A stretch of DNA of 64,000 nt from JAYREN01 sp963663375. GTDB lineage: Bacteria > Acidobacteriota > Holophagae > Holophagales > Holophagaceae. The position numbers and the translations under genes were made by a program. This document shows, in pieces, positions 1 through 9,053 of this stretch. Every line of letters starts with the position of its first letter. Positions within the stretch are counted from its first letter, which is position 1. The stretch is taken from assembly GCA_963663375.1 (NCBI GenBank), contig OY760195.1:2356001-2420000 (forward strand), read 5' to 3'. The notes beneath the pieces are model-generated. The model saw nothing but the letters and a program-made list of their open reading frames with translations, did no database searches and was not told where the DNA came from.

Positions 1-1004
1 ATGGGCGGCTTGCCCAGCTTGCGGCAGAAGCGGAGGAGGAAGTGCTCCACGAGCACCGGGAGATCCTCGGGGCGCTCCCGGAGCGGAGGCAGCTCGATGT
101 GCAGGATGTTGAGCCGGTAGTAGAGATCCTGGCGGAATTGTCCTCTCTCGGCCCGTTGCCGGAGATTCTGGTTGGTGGCGCCGATGACACGCACATCCAC
201 GGGCCGCTCCTCGTTGGCTCCCAGGCGTCGGATGCGCCGCTCCTGGAGGACCCGCAGCAGCTTCACCTGGAGGGGCAGGGGCATCTCGCCGATCTCGTCC
301 AGGAAGATGATGCCCCCCTGGGCCTCCTCGAAGAGCCCGCGCTTGGTCATGCTGGCGCCGGTGAAGGCACCCTTCTCGTAGCCGAAGAGCTCGGATTCCA
401 GCAGGGACTCGGGCAGGGCGCCTACGTTGACCGGGACGAAGGGCCCCTTGGCGCGTTCCGAATAACGATGAACCAGCCGCGCCACGATTTCCTTGCCCGT
501 GCCGCTTTCCCCCGTGATGAGTACCGTCGAGTCCGCCAGGGCCACCTTTCCCACCAGCGCCTGCACCTTGCGCATGGTGTCGCCCACCCCCACCAGGTCC
601 CCGAGGTCGTGAACCACCGCCGAGGGGGGGGCATGCTCCATGAAGATTCCCCGCAGCACCTTGGTGAGTTCCTGGATGTCGTTCTTGGCCTTGGTGAGGA
701 AATCCACCGCCCCCAGGTTCAAAGCCTGCACCGTGGTCTCCGTGGTGGCGAAGGCCGTCATGATCACAACCGGGATCGCGATGCCCTGCTCCTTCATCCA
801 GATGAGCAGATCGATGCCGCTGCCGTCCTTCAGGCGCAGGTCCGAGACGATCGCATCGAAGCTTCGTTCCCGCAGCAAGGCCTTGGCGCCCTCGAGAGTG
901 CCCACTGTCTCGGGACTGAATCCGTGGGGGGACAACCCTAACTGCAGTACCTCCCGGAAACTGGGCTCGTCTTCGAGGATCAGGATGGAGCGGGAGGGGG
1001 TCAT
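1..1004 (-). CDS. Sigma-54-dependent response regulator, NtrC family (3' end cut by window edge)
   Basis: Translating the minus strand from the ATG at 1004 gives an open frame that runs off the left edge of the window. It starts MTPSRSILILEDEPSF, a receiver domain with the acidic pocket EDE and a phosphoacceptor Asp in SDLRLKDGSG. A sigma-54 AAA+ domain follows, with Walker A GESGTGKE, the sigma-54 contact loop GAFTGA inside GYEKGAFTGA, and Walker B FLDEIGE. The C-terminal helix-turn-helix would lie outside the window. Proteins of this class are phosphorylated by a sensor kinase and remodel sigma-54 polymerase. The normally conserved Pro after the switch Lys is Ala here (TKAKND). The partner kinase and target are unknown, but two pilin genes in this window carry sigma-54-like elements. 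Confidence 0.93.
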   Translation of the reverse strand, partial: MTPSRSILILEDEPSFREVLQLGLSPHGFSPETVGTLEGAKALLRERSFDAIVSDLRLKDGSGIDLLIWMKEQGIAIPVVIMTAFATTETTVQALNLGAVDFLTKAKNDIQELTKVLRGIFMEHAPPSAVVHDLGDLVGVGDTMRKVQALVGKVALADSTVLITGESGTGKEIVARLVHRYSERAKGPFVPVNVGALPESLLESELFGYEKGAFTGASMTKRGLFEEAQGGIIFLDEIGEMPLPLQVKLLRVLQERRIRRLGANEERPVDVRVIGATNQNLRQRAERGQFRQDLYYRLNILHIELPPLRERPEDLPVLVEHFLLRFCRKLGKPP

Positions 1005-1064
1005 GGGAAGCCGGGAAGGGTTGAGCGATGGGGGTGAGGCCCATGGTAGCGCCTGGGAGTCACT

Positions 1065-2108
1065 TCACCCAGCGTGCCAGCGCGCCGTGCGGCGAATCCC
1101 TTCCTGCAGCGATACCGTTTGTCTCAGCCCCAGCCTTTGATGGATGCGCTCGGTGCTCGGCACGTAGCGCTCAGGCTTCTGGCCTGGGGCCGCCTGACCC
1201 AGAATCTCGAAGGAGACGTCGAGTTCCTGACCCACCCGGGCGGCCAGTTCGCCGATGGAAACGGCTTCCTCGGAGCCCACATTGAAGGGGACGCCCGATT
1301 CGCCATGCACCAGCAGCTGCCACAGCCAGGCGGTAAGGTCGGTGGCGTAGAGATAGGAGCGGTAGGGCGTGCCATCTCCTTTGACGCGGATGGTTTTCCC
1401 GGCCAAGGCATCGCCGATGAAGTTCCCGATGGCGAAGTGGGTGTCGAGGGGCAGGAATGGGCCGACGAAGGCGAAACATCGGGCGATGCTGATGGGCAGT
1501 CCGTGTTGGTGGGCATGGATGCCGCAGAGGGTCTCTGCGGCGCGTTTGCCCTCTGCATAGGCCGATCGCGGATCAGCACAATCGAGCAGCCCATTCCAGT
1601 CTTCCGGAATCCGCTCCAGGTCGTGGGGCTGCCGCCCGTACACGGCGCCGGAACTCAGAAAGAGGCTACGGCCGACGGCCTTTTCGGTGGCGACCTCGAG
1701 AACGGCCCGGGTGCCGGAAACGATGGTGTCGAACATCAATTGCGGGTTCGCCGCCAGGAGTTGGACGCTCGCGTCCGTGGCCGCATGAATCAAGTGGGTG
1801 AAGGATCCCGCGAGGGCAGGAGGTTGACGAACGTCTCCCTGGACGAGGTGAATGGCGGGGGAATCACCCAGGTGCGGCACTTTCTGGCGAAAAGCCTCGG
1901 GATTCCGGGTCAGGACCACGGCCTCCAGATCGAGGTGGTGCCTCTGATTGGCGTGAACGAGGCTTGCCAGGAGCCAGGTGCCGATGAACCCGGTGCCACC
2001 GGTTACGAGAACCCTCGCGCCCCTGAGATCGCCCCACAGGCCTGAGGTCAGATCGAGAACCTCATCCAGATCCGACTTCAGCAAGCTAGGCACTGATTCC
2101 TCCGGCAT
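1065..2108 (-). CDS. NAD(P)-dependent epimerase/dehydratase (extended SDR) of the CDP-sugar locus
   Basis: 347 residues. The Rossmann motif VTGGTGFIG lies near residue 35 and the catalytic YxxxK is seen as YAEGK after a LSSGAVYG strand. It ends the minus-strand series rfbF-rfbG-rfbH-SDR and lies 21 bases after rfbH, so it probably acts on the CDP-4-keto-3,6-dideoxyhexose made by RfbH. It could be a CDP-abequose/paratose-type C4 reductase, or the reductase finishing a branched sugar (YerF-like role). Another gene in the window, at 7129-8037, resembles RfbS/RfbJ more closely, so the exact substrate here is open. The family call is secure and the reaction is inferred. Confidence 0.85.
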   Translation of the reverse strand: MPEESVPSLLKSDLDEVLDLTSGLWGDLRGARVLVTGGTGFIGTWLLASLVHANQRHHLDLEAVVLTRNPEAFRQKVPHLGDSPAIHLVQGDVRQPPALAGSFTHLIHAATDASVQLLAANPQLMFDTIVSGTRAVLEVATEKAVGRSLFLSSGAVYGRQPHDLERIPEDWNGLLDCADPRSAYAEGKRAAETLCGIHAHQHGLPISIARCFAFVGPFLPLDTHFAIGNFIGDALAGKTIRVKGDGTPYRSYLYATDLTAWLWQLLVHGESGVPFNVGSEEAVSIGELAARVGQELDVSFEILGQAAPGQKPERYVPSTERIHQRLGLRQTVSLQEGIRRTARWHAG

Positions 2109-2129
2109 ACCAGACAGTCAGGCCCGCGG

Positions 2130-3464
2130 TCATCGCGTGGTCTTTGCGGACTGGAAGAAGGATTTCATCGATTCCACCGTGTGGTTGAGCGAGTCTTCCA
2201 GCAGCCCCGGGTACAGGCCCAGCCAGAAGGTCCGGTTCATGATCCGATCGGTGTTGTCGAGCCCGCCGTGGATCCGGTAGTTCAGCCCCTGGAAATAGGG
2301 CTGGCGGGTGAGGTTGCCACCAAAGAGCAGGCGGGTGCCGATCTTGTGCTGATCGAGGTGTCTGAGCAGGTCGACCCTCTGCACGCCGCAGTCATCCCGC
2401 AGGGTGAGCGGGAAGCCGAACCAGGAGGGATCGCTCTTGGGGGTGGCCTCCGGCAGGATCAGGCAATCCTGGAGAGGCGCCAGACGCTCCTTTAGGAAGG
2501 CGAAGTTGCGTTTGCGGGCCTCGATGAAGCCCGGGAGGCGATCGAGCTGGGCCAGGCCGCAGGCCGCCTGCATGTCGGTGATCTTGAGATTGAAGCCGAT
2601 GTGGGAGTAGGTGTACTTGTGGTCGTAACCGGTGGGGAGCTGTCCCAGCTGCCAGCCGAAGCGGTTGCGGCAGGTGTTGTCGCAGCCGGGCGGGCACCAG
2701 CAGTCCCGGCCCCAGTCGCGGAAGGACTCGGCGATGCGCTTCAGTTCCAGGTGTTGGGTGAACACGGCTCCGCCTTCGCCCATGGTGATGTGATGGGCGG
2801 GGTAGAAGCTGAGGGTGGCGATATCGCCGAAGGTACCCACCAGCCGACCCTCATAGGTGGAGCCGAGGGCGTCGCAGCAGTCCTCCACCACCCAGAGGTT
2901 ATGGGTCTTGGCGATTCGCATCACCTCTGAGAGGTCGAAGGGATTGCCCAGGGTGTGGGCGATCACGATGGCCCGAGAGCGGGGTGTGATGGCGCCCTTG
3001 ATCCGGCTCGCATCGATGTTGTAGGTGGGGATCTCCACATCCACGAAGACCGGCACCAGCCCAAAGTGGAGGAGGGGGTTCACCGTGGTGGGGAATCCCG
3101 CCGCCACGGTGATGACCTCGTCCCCGGGTTTCAGGGCGCGGTCGCCGAGCTTGGGTGAGGTGAGGGTCGCCACGGCCAGCAGATTGGCCGAGGAGCCCGA
3201 GTTGGCGGTGATGACGTGCTTGACTCCCAGAAAGGTGGAAAGCCGCTGCTCGAAGGCATCATTGAAGCGCCCGGTGGTGAGCCAGCCATCCAGGGCGGCA
3301 TCCACCATGTTCTGGATTTCGGTGGCGCCCAGCACCTTCCCCGCGGGGGGCACGGAGGTGACATTGGGCTCGAAGGGGCGCGGGGCCAGGGAGAGATCCG
3401 CGAACTGACCCACCAGGGCGAGGATCTGTTCACGAAGGGCGGCGGCACTGGGGGACGGATTCAT
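2130..3464 (-). CDS. rfbH: CDP-4-keto-6-deoxy-D-glucose-3-dehydrase (E1), RfbH
   Basis: 444 residues, fold-type I aminotransferase family. The usual PLP-binding Lys is replaced by His in YPAHHITMGEGG (about residue 221), the hallmark of the PMP-dependent dehydratase E1. A cysteine cluster CWCPPGC at about 251-257, with another Cys shortly after, fits the [2Fe-2S] site of E1 enzymes. With a reductase partner it removes the 3-hydroxyl from CDP-4-keto-6-deoxyglucose. The ATG overlaps the rfbG stop in ATGA at 3461-3464, so the two genes are translationally coupled. No E3 reductase (RfbI/AscD type) is present in the window. Confidence 0.96.
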   Translation of the reverse strand: MNPSPSAAALREQILALVGQFADLSLAPRPFEPNVTSVPPAGKVLGATEIQNMVDAALDGWLTTGRFNDAFEQRLSTFLGVKHVITANSGSSANLLAVATLTSPKLGDRALKPGDEVITVAAGFPTTVNPLLHFGLVPVFVDVEIPTYNIDASRIKGAITPRSRAIVIAHTLGNPFDLSEVMRIAKTHNLWVVEDCCDALGSTYEGRLVGTFGDIATLSFYPAHHITMGEGGAVFTQHLELKRIAESFRDWGRDCWCPPGCDNTCRNRFGWQLGQLPTGYDHKYTYSHIGFNLKITDMQAACGLAQLDRLPGFIEARKRNFAFLKERLAPLQDCLILPEATPKSDPSWFGFPLTLRDDCGVQRVDLLRHLDQHKIGTRLLFGGNLTRQPYFQGLNYRIHGGLDNTDRIMNRTFWLGLYPGLLEDSLNHTVESMKSFFQSAKTTR

Positions 3465-4540
3465 GCTCGGGTTCCTGCGGAGTATTGGGCGATCTGATCG
3501 AGGGTTCGGGTTCGCATGTCCTCGCCCTCGTTAAAGGCGCGGTACCAGGTCACGATCTGGGCCAGGGCCGTGGCGAGATCCCACCTGGGGTACCAGCCCA
3601 GTCGGGCCTTGGCCTTGGCGCAATCGAGCTTCAGGTAGGAGGCCTCGTGGGGATGCTGGCCATCGTCCAAGCGCCAGGAGGCGCCCTCGCCCCAGAACTC
3701 GGTCAGACGCTGGACGATCCACTGCACGGGTTTGGCGTCCTCATCGTTGGGGCCGAAGTTCCACCCCTCGGCGAAATCCGGTCCGGCTTCCCACATGTGT
3801 TCGGCGAGCAGTAGGTAGCCCCGAAGCGGCTCCAGCACATGCTGCCAGGGGCGGATGGCGTGGGGGCTGCGGATGATCACCGGCTTCCCCGCTGAAAAGG
3901 CTCGGATCATATCCGGGATGAGGCGGTCTCCGGCCCAGTCGCCCCCACCGATGACGTTGCCGGCTCGCACCGAAGCCACGCTCACACCGTGGCGGTCGAA
4001 GACCTTGGGGTTGAAGAAGGAGGAGCGGTAGGCCGCCGAGACCAGCTCCGCACAGCCCTTGCTGCTGCTGTAGGGATCATGGCCGCCCATGGGGTCGTTC
4101 TCGCGATAGCCCCAGACCCATTCGCGGTTCTCGTAGCATTTGTCCGTGGTGATATTCACCAGGGCGCGAACGCCCGGTGTGTGCCGCACGGCCTCGAGCA
4201 CGTTGACCGTGCCCATCACATTGGTCGAAAAGGTGTCCACCGGCTCGGCGTAGGAGAGACGCACCAGCGGCTGGGCCGCCATGTGGAAGACGATCTCGGG
4301 ACGATGCTCCTGGAATACGCGCTGCAGATGATCCAGATCCCGGATATCCCCCAGATGAGACGCGGCCAGGCCATCGCCCACTCGCGCGCATTGGAAGAGG
4401 CTGGGTTCCGTGGGCGGCGCCAAGGCGTAGCCGACCACCTCGGCGCCCATGGACTGGAGCCAGAGGGCCATCCAGCCCCCCTTGAAGCCCGTGTGCCCCG
4501 TGAGGAGAACGCGTTTGCCGCGCCAAAAAGTCGGATTCAT
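3461..4540 (-). CDS. rfbG: CDP-glucose 4,6-dehydratase, RfbG
   Basis: 359 residues from the ATG at 4540. A longer frame runs upstream into rfbF but lacks family similarity. Rossmann motif LTGHTGFKG is near the N-terminus, and the family-typical TTDKCYEN block and catalytic YSSSK follow. It converts CDP-glucose into CDP-4-keto-6-deoxyglucose, the substrate for RfbH. The start overlaps the rfbF stop by four bases (ATGA, 4537-4540) and its stop overlaps the rfbH start in the same way, so rfbF, rfbG and rfbH form one tightly coupled unit. Confidence 0.96.
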   Translation of the reverse strand: MNPTFWRGKRVLLTGHTGFKGGWMALWLQSMGAEVVGYALAPPTEPSLFQCARVGDGLAASHLGDIRDLDHLQRVFQEHRPEIVFHMAAQPLVRLSYAEPVDTFSTNVMGTVNVLEAVRHTPGVRALVNITTDKCYENREWVWGYRENDPMGGHDPYSSSKGCAELVSAAYRSSFFNPKVFDRHGVSVASVRAGNVIGGGDWAGDRLIPDMIRAFSAGKPVIIRSPHAIRPWQHVLEPLRGYLLLAEHMWEAGPDFAEGWNFGPNDEDAKPVQWIVQRLTEFWGEGASWRLDDGQHPHEASYLKLDCAKAKARLGWYPRWDLATALAQIVTWYRAFNEGEDMRTRTLDQIAQYSAGTRA

Positions 4541-5307
4541 GGCCACATCTTCCAGGGAGCCTTGCCGCTGGCCCACATGTCTTCAAGCTGGACTTTGTCG
4601 CGCAGCGTATCCATGGGTTGCCAGAAACCGTGGTGCAGGTGGGCGGAAAGCTGCCCCATGGCGGCGAGTCGCTCCATGGGCTCCCGTTCCCAGATCGTCT
4701 GGTCGCCTTCGATCAGGTCCAGAACCTTGGGAGAAAGCACGAAGAAGCCGCCATTGATCCAGCCGCCATCGCCCGTAGGTTTTTCCTGGAATGCATGAAC
4801 TTTGTTCCCGGTGAGCGCCAGCGAACCGAAGCGGCCAGGGGGTTGGGTGGCCGTAAGAGTGGCCCAGGTCCCTTGCTGACGATGGAATTCAAGGACTCGG
4901 GTTATGTCAATGTCGCCGACACCATCGCCGTAGGTCGCACAGAAATCCTCATCACCCACATAATTGCGGATGCGCTTGAGGCGTCCGCCCGTCATGGTCG
5001 TTTCTCCCGTGTCTACCAAGGTAACCTTCCACGGCTCCGAATTGTTCTGATGCACCTGCATGTGGTTATTCACCATGTCGAAGGTCACGTCCGACATGTG
5101 GAGGAAGTAGTTCGCGAAATATTCCTTGATCAGGTACCCCTTGTAGCCCAGACAGACAATGAATTCATTGATTCCATGGGCTGAATACATCTTCATGACG
5201 TGCCAAAGGATTGGGCGCCCCCCCACTTCAATGAGGGGCTTCGGCCGGATGGAACTTTCCTCGCTGATCCGCGAACCCAGCCCACCGGCAAGAATCACTG
5301 CTTTCAT
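4537..5307 (-). CDS. rfbF: Glucose-1-phosphate cytidylyltransferase, RfbF
   Basis: 256 residues from the ATG at 5307, preceded by an AAGGTG ribosome-binding site. The frame stays open further upstream, but only MKAVILAGGLGSRISEES onward matches the family, so the shorter start is preferred. The nucleotidyltransferase signature GGLGSR with RPKPLIEVGG binds nucleotide and sugar phosphate. It makes CDP-glucose from CTP and glucose-1-phosphate, the first committed step to 3,6-dideoxyhexoses. It is the first gene of the minus-strand series and is divergent from the gene at 5459. Confidence 0.96.
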   Translation of the reverse strand: MKAVILAGGLGSRISEESSIRPKPLIEVGGRPILWHVMKMYSAHGINEFIVCLGYKGYLIKEYFANYFLHMSDVTFDMVNNHMQVHQNNSEPWKVTLVDTGETTMTGGRLKRIRNYVGDEDFCATYGDGVGDIDITRVLEFHRQQGTWATLTATQPPGRFGSLALTGNKVHAFQEKPTGDGGWINGGFFVLSPKVLDLIEGDQTIWEREPMERLAAMGQLSAHLHHGFWQPMDTLRDKVQLEDMWASGKAPWKMWP

Positions 5308-5458
5308 GGCATCACCTTCGGTGAAAATCCTAAGCTTAGCAACAATTGAGCAGACATGGGGCCTCCCGCGTAGCCGATCTGGGCTCTCCTTCAGTGGGTC
5401 GACTCTCCGGCCGTGGGGTGCTGGGGGCAACAGGAGGCGATTGTGATATGCTCTGATA
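5308..5458. promoter_or_regulatory. Divergent intergenic region between rfbF and the GT-C gene
   Basis: About 150 bases separate two divergent start codons, so promoters for both arms of the dideoxysugar locus should lie here. A GATAAT hexamer (5455-5460) abuts the plus-strand start and could be a -10 element if translation starts at the second ATG (5468). No clear -35 box or JUMPStart-like element was seen. The call rests mainly on layout. Confidence 0.35.
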
Positions 5459-7132
5459 ATGGAGAAAATGAAATCATTCCGAACACTAAAGGCGCCATAT
5501 GTGAACCACAGCTTGCTTTTTGTGGTTTTGGGTGCATTTCTGTGGATCATTATTATTAAATTCGGCAATCGACAGTTCGGTGGATATGACTTCAGTGTAT
5601 TGGTGGATACACCTTACCGGCTTCTTCAAGGGCAGACCCCCTTCCTTGATTTCTATCTGACCACGCCGCCGTTTTTTGTGGCAGGCGCTTGGCTGGCCTA
5701 CAAGGCGTTGGGGACGACCTGGATTGCATTATTGTATTTAACTGCTATTTTTTCACTATTGGTGTTCGCAATTCAGAGCTATCAGCTTGCTCGGCATGGC
5801 TTATCTTTATTTTGGGCCATAGTCTTAGCCCTATGTTTTCAGGTGATGACAATCGTTGTTGGATCCTACTGGTGGTATAATTCTATCAGCTTGGCGCTAT
5901 TAACGCTCCTGATTGGACAGACGAGCCTTCTTTTGAGGGGCGAAAAGGGTTGGAAGTCCTGGGCGCTATTTTGCTTGTTGTGTGTTTGTGTATTGGCATC
6001 AAAACCAAATACAGGATTCCCCGGGGTCGTGTTGAGCTCGTTCACCCTTTTCTGGAACAGGGACACGCGTAGCCAACTACTTTTGTGGCTTCCGATTAGT
6101 ATTGTTCTATTTATACTGTTGCTCTTCGTCATGCGAATAAGCCCTGTGGAGCTTTTCCATGCCTACCGGACAATTGCGGGTCGAGCGACCCCAGGCATTG
6201 GGCGCTTCGCTCAGGATCGCAAAATTGGGATGACCGCCATTTTTCTCGTTGGAACGTTAGGTTGTGTCTATTTTTCAATCCGCAGATTAGCGAACCAGAT
6301 TATTCTTCGGGCGGGGACATCTCGAAAACAGTGGCTTCTAGAGTGCATGGCTGCCGGGGTATTAATATTAGTCTATCTCTGGACTGGCAATAGATGGATT
6401 ATGATTCCGGCTCTGTTCCTTGGAACACGTGTCGCGCTAATGATCCACTCCGATTCCTCGGGGGAGGTCTTGACTCGACCATTGCTTTGGGTTGGAACAA
6501 TTATAATCGGCCTGTTTTCATGTTTTACAAACGCTGAACTCCAGGTAATCGCCTTTCCGATTCTTCTGTTGCCCAGTCTATTTGCACCTCTTTCACCGAG
6601 GCCCACGCGTCCCTGGTTGATATTTCTCGCATTTAGCACTGTTTTTGCTCTCATTCTTGGAGGGATCCGCTACAGAGTAAAATTGATCGGTCCCGACCTC
6701 TTCTATCAGAAGGGCCACTCTGTGTTGTTGGCAGGCGGGCCGGAATACTTTCAGGGATTCAGGGGAAGCCCCTTGTTTTCGAGAGTGGTCACGGATGTTC
6801 GCGAACTGCTTAACGAGGATTCCATACGAACAATTGGCAATACTAGGACTTTCTTCGGGCCTCGCATGGAGTGGGCCTACGCAGCCTTCCGTCTGCCCTC
6901 CCCAAAGGGGCTCCCGATATGGTGGGATCCTGGCGTCTCCTTTCCTCCTGACGATGCGGGGAAGATTATCCGGCAATTCAAAGCCAGTCATTTTAATACT
7001 TGTGTCTTTTTCCGAGACGACTTCACGCGAATGCCGGAAGATCTCAGGCGTTGGATCGAGGAAACCTATACCCGAGAGTCACGAGGTAATCTAACGGTGT
7101 TTCATTACCGCTGGCCAGAGGAGCGTCCGTGA
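5459..7132 (+). CDS. Polytopic membrane protein, GT-C (GT39/GT83-like) glycosyltransferase candidate
   Basis: 557 residues with about ten hydrophobic segments. After the first membrane segment lies an Asp-containing loop (GGYDFSVLVDTPYRLL) followed by GQTPFLDFY, which resembles the first periplasmic loop of GT-C lipid-linked sugar transferases. A soluble C-terminal part follows from about residue 430. Such proteins move a sugar from a polyprenyl carrier on the periplasmic side. The start could be the ATG at 5459 or 5468. Base composition is clearly AT-richer than the flanking genes, which suggests transfer. It overlaps the next gene by GTGA. The GT-C assignment is by architecture only. Confidence 0.6.
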   Translation: MEKMKSFRTLKAPYVNHSLLFVVLGAFLWIIIIKFGNRQFGGYDFSVLVDTPYRLLQGQTPFLDFYLTTPPFFVAGAWLAYKALGTTWIALLYLTAIFSLLVFAIQSYQLARHGLSLFWAIVLALCFQVMTIVVGSYWWYNSISLALLTLLIGQTSLLLRGEKGWKSWALFCLLCVCVLASKPNTGFPGVVLSSFTLFWNRDTRSQLLLWLPISIVLFILLLFVMRISPVELFHAYRTIAGRATPGIGRFAQDRKIGMTAIFLVGTLGCVYFSIRRLANQIILRAGTSRKQWLLECMAAGVLILVYLWTGNRWIMIPALFLGTRVALMIHSDSSGEVLTRPLLWVGTIIIGLFSCFTNAELQVIAFPILLLPSLFAPLSPRPTRPWLIFLAFSTVFALILGGIRYRVKLIGPDLFYQKGHSVLLAGGPEYFQGFRGSPLFSRVVTDVRELLNEDSIRTIGNTRTFFGPRMEWAYAAFRLPSPKGLPIWWDPGVSFPPDDAGKIIRQFKASHFNTCVFFRDDFTRMPEDLRRWIEETYTRESRGNLTVFHYRWPEERP

Positions 7133-8037
7133 GAGAAGGGTGTAGGAAGGCCGTCACTCTGCTGACGGGAGGCACTGGTTTTCTGGGCAGCCATTTGTTG
7201 CGCCACCTAGTATCCGAAGAGCGCCCGGTGGTTGTGCTCAAGCGTTCCTTCTCGGATGACTCGAGGATTCGCGGTCTTTCAGGCAGGTATGAGGCCTGGG
7301 ACCTTGATTCCGGGCCCGTTGAGGAGGTATTTCAAAACTACGAGGTCGAGAGAGTCATCCACTGCGCCACCAACTACGGGTACGAAGACACCGTGCCCTG
7401 GGAAACGATAGAGGCCAACCTTATTCTCCCCCTGAAGTTGGTTCACCTCGCTCGACGGGCGGGTGCGAGGACCTTTGTGAATACCGACACGATTCTCGAT
7501 AAGCGGATCAATCACTACTCTCTATCCAAACATCAGTTTATCGACTGGATGCGGAACTACGCCTCCGACATCGCCTGCATCAACATTGCGCTCGAACATT
7601 TCTACGGGCCTGAAGACAATGCATCCAAGTTTGTGACCAGGGTGCTCATGGATCTGTTTGAGAAAAAACCGCGCATTCCTCTGACTCCCGGGGAGCAGCG
7701 CAGGGATTTTATTTATATCGATGACGTAATCGATGGCTTCTCGAGGATTCTCTCTGCTCACAGCGATTCGCCCAGCGGATACTACGAGTATGAAATCGGC
7801 ACGGGCCAGAGCGTTTCCATCCAGGATTTTGTGCGACTCATGAAACGCCTGTCCGGGAATCAGGAGACTTTTCTTGATTTCGGCGCCCTGGCCTATCGGT
7901 CCAACGAGGTCATGAACAGCGCCGTCGACAACCGGGCCCTGCGTGCCTTGGGGTGGGAACCTCGGTACACCCTGGAACAGGGGTTGCAAAAAATGCTTGA
8001 AGCAAAAGGATATAGGGAGGAGCGATGCGTTATCTAA
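7129..8037 (+). CDS. CDP-paratose/abequose synthase-like reductase (RfbS/RfbJ-like SDR)
   Basis: 302 residues starting at GTG 7129, overlapping the upstream stop in GTGA. Rossmann motif LTGGTGFLG is near residue 13, and the catalytic YSLSK sits in a block reading NTDTILDKRINHYSLSKHQF. That DT...N-YSLSKHQF pattern is, from memory, typical of the RfbS/RfbJ reductases that reduce C4 of CDP-4-keto-3,6-dideoxyglucose. Its direct neighbour is a CDP-paratose 2-epimerase-like gene, which favours paratose as product. The family is certain. The exact product (paratose or abequose) is inferred. Confidence 0.8.
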   Translation: MREGCRKAVTLLTGGTGFLGSHLLRHLVSEERPVVVLKRSFSDDSRIRGLSGRYEAWDLDSGPVEEVFQNYEVERVIHCATNYGYEDTVPWETIEANLILPLKLVHLARRAGARTFVNTDTILDKRINHYSLSKHQFIDWMRNYASDIACINIALEHFYGPEDNASKFVTRVLMDLFEKKPRIPLTPGEQRRDFIYIDDVIDGFSRILSAHSDSPSGYYEYEIGTGQSVSIQDFVRLMKRLSGNQETFLDFGALAYRSNEVMNSAVDNRALRALGWEPRYTLEQGLQKMLEAKGYREERCVI

Positions 8038-9053
8038 TCACTGGGGGGTGCGGATTCCTTGGATCCAACCTCGCCGCAGAAGCGCTTCGGAGGGGCGACG
8101 AGCTATGCGTAATCGACAACCTTTACCGGGTGGGCTCTCGGGAGAACCTCGCCTGGCTCCGGACGAAGGGGGAGTTTCTTAATATCGAAGGGGATGTCCG
8201 GGATGCCGCCACGGTCATGAATGCGGTCGCCGACTTCCGGCCTGACGTCGTCTTCCATCTAGCGGGACAGGTGGCGATGACGACTTCCATCAAGGATCCC
8301 CGCCTGGATTTCGAGATTAATGCACTGGGAACCTTGAACGTGCTCGAGGCGGTCCGATCGGTCTCGCCGAAATCTGCGGTCATCTACAGTTCCACCAACA
8401 AGGTCTACGGGGACCTGGAGCAGTTCCACTACGACGAGCAGCCGACCCGGTACGTTTGTCCAGACGCTCCCAATGGCTTCGGCGAAGGCGTGCCATTGGA
8501 TTTCCACTCGCCCTACGGCTGCTCCAAAGGCGCCGCTGACCAGTACATGCTCGACTACCACCGAATATTCGGACTTCACACGGCGGTGTTCCGTCACTCT
8601 TCAATCTTTGGCGGTCGGCAGTTCAGTACGGAAGACCAAGGCTGGGTGGGCTGGTTTGTGCGAAAGGCCCTGGAGCGTCTGGCCGATCCAACCACGGCAC
8701 CTTTTACGATCTGTGGCACGGGCAAACAAGTGCGGGATGTGCTGTTCGTTGATGATTTGATTGCCTGCTATTTTTCGGCGGCGGCAAACATCCAGGCGTG
8801 CCAAGGGCAGGCGTTCAATATTGGCGGGGGAATGGCCAACAGTCTCTCGTTGGTGGAACTCTTTGCGCACCTGGAAGCGCATCTGGACGTAAAACTGTCC
8901 TATGAAGGGCTTCCCTGGAGGTGCAGCGATCAGCGCATCTTTGTGGCCGATACCCAAAAAGTTCGCGACTACCTTGGGTGGCAGCCTCGCATCTCCATGG
9001 CGGAAGGCTTGGCCCGCATGATCGACTGGGCTCGTGAGTGTGCGAATGATTGA
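8025..9053 (+). CDS. rfbE: CDP-paratose 2-epimerase-like protein (RfbE type, CDP-tyvelose formation)
   Basis: 342 residues. Rossmann motif ITGGCGFLGSN, then the YSSTNKVYGDL strand and catalytic YGCSK preceded by the long insert PDAPNGFGEGVPLDFHSP, a combination characteristic of CDP-paratose 2-epimerases. The enzyme inverts C2 to give CDP-tyvelose, using bound NAD. It overlaps the upstream reductase by 13 bases. Together with rfbF, rfbG, rfbH and the reductase at 7129 it would complete a CDP-tyvelose route. The related UDP-glucuronate epimerases lack this insert. Confidence 0.87.
   Translation: MRYLITGGCGFLGSNLAAEALRRGDELCVIDNLYRVGSRENLAWLRTKGEFLNIEGDVRDAATVMNAVADFRPDVVFHLAGQVAMTTSIKDPRLDFEINALGTLNVLEAVRSVSPKSAVIYSSTNKVYGDLEQFHYDEQPTRYVCPDAPNGFGEGVPLDFHSPYGCSKGAADQYMLDYHRIFGLHTAVFRHSSIFGGRQFSTEDQGWVGWFVRKALERLADPTTAPFTICGTGKQVRDVLFVDDLIACYFSAAANIQACQGQAFNIGGGMANSLSLVELFAHLEAHLDVKLSYEGLPWRCSDQRIFVADTQKVRDYLGWQPRISMAEGLARMIDWARECAND

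Noticed and set aside
5308..5568. 87-residue extension of the RfbF frame upstream of MKAVILAGG.
   Set aside because: It lacks similarity to nucleotidyltransferases, enters the divergent GT-C gene, and a good ribosome-binding site lies at the shorter start.
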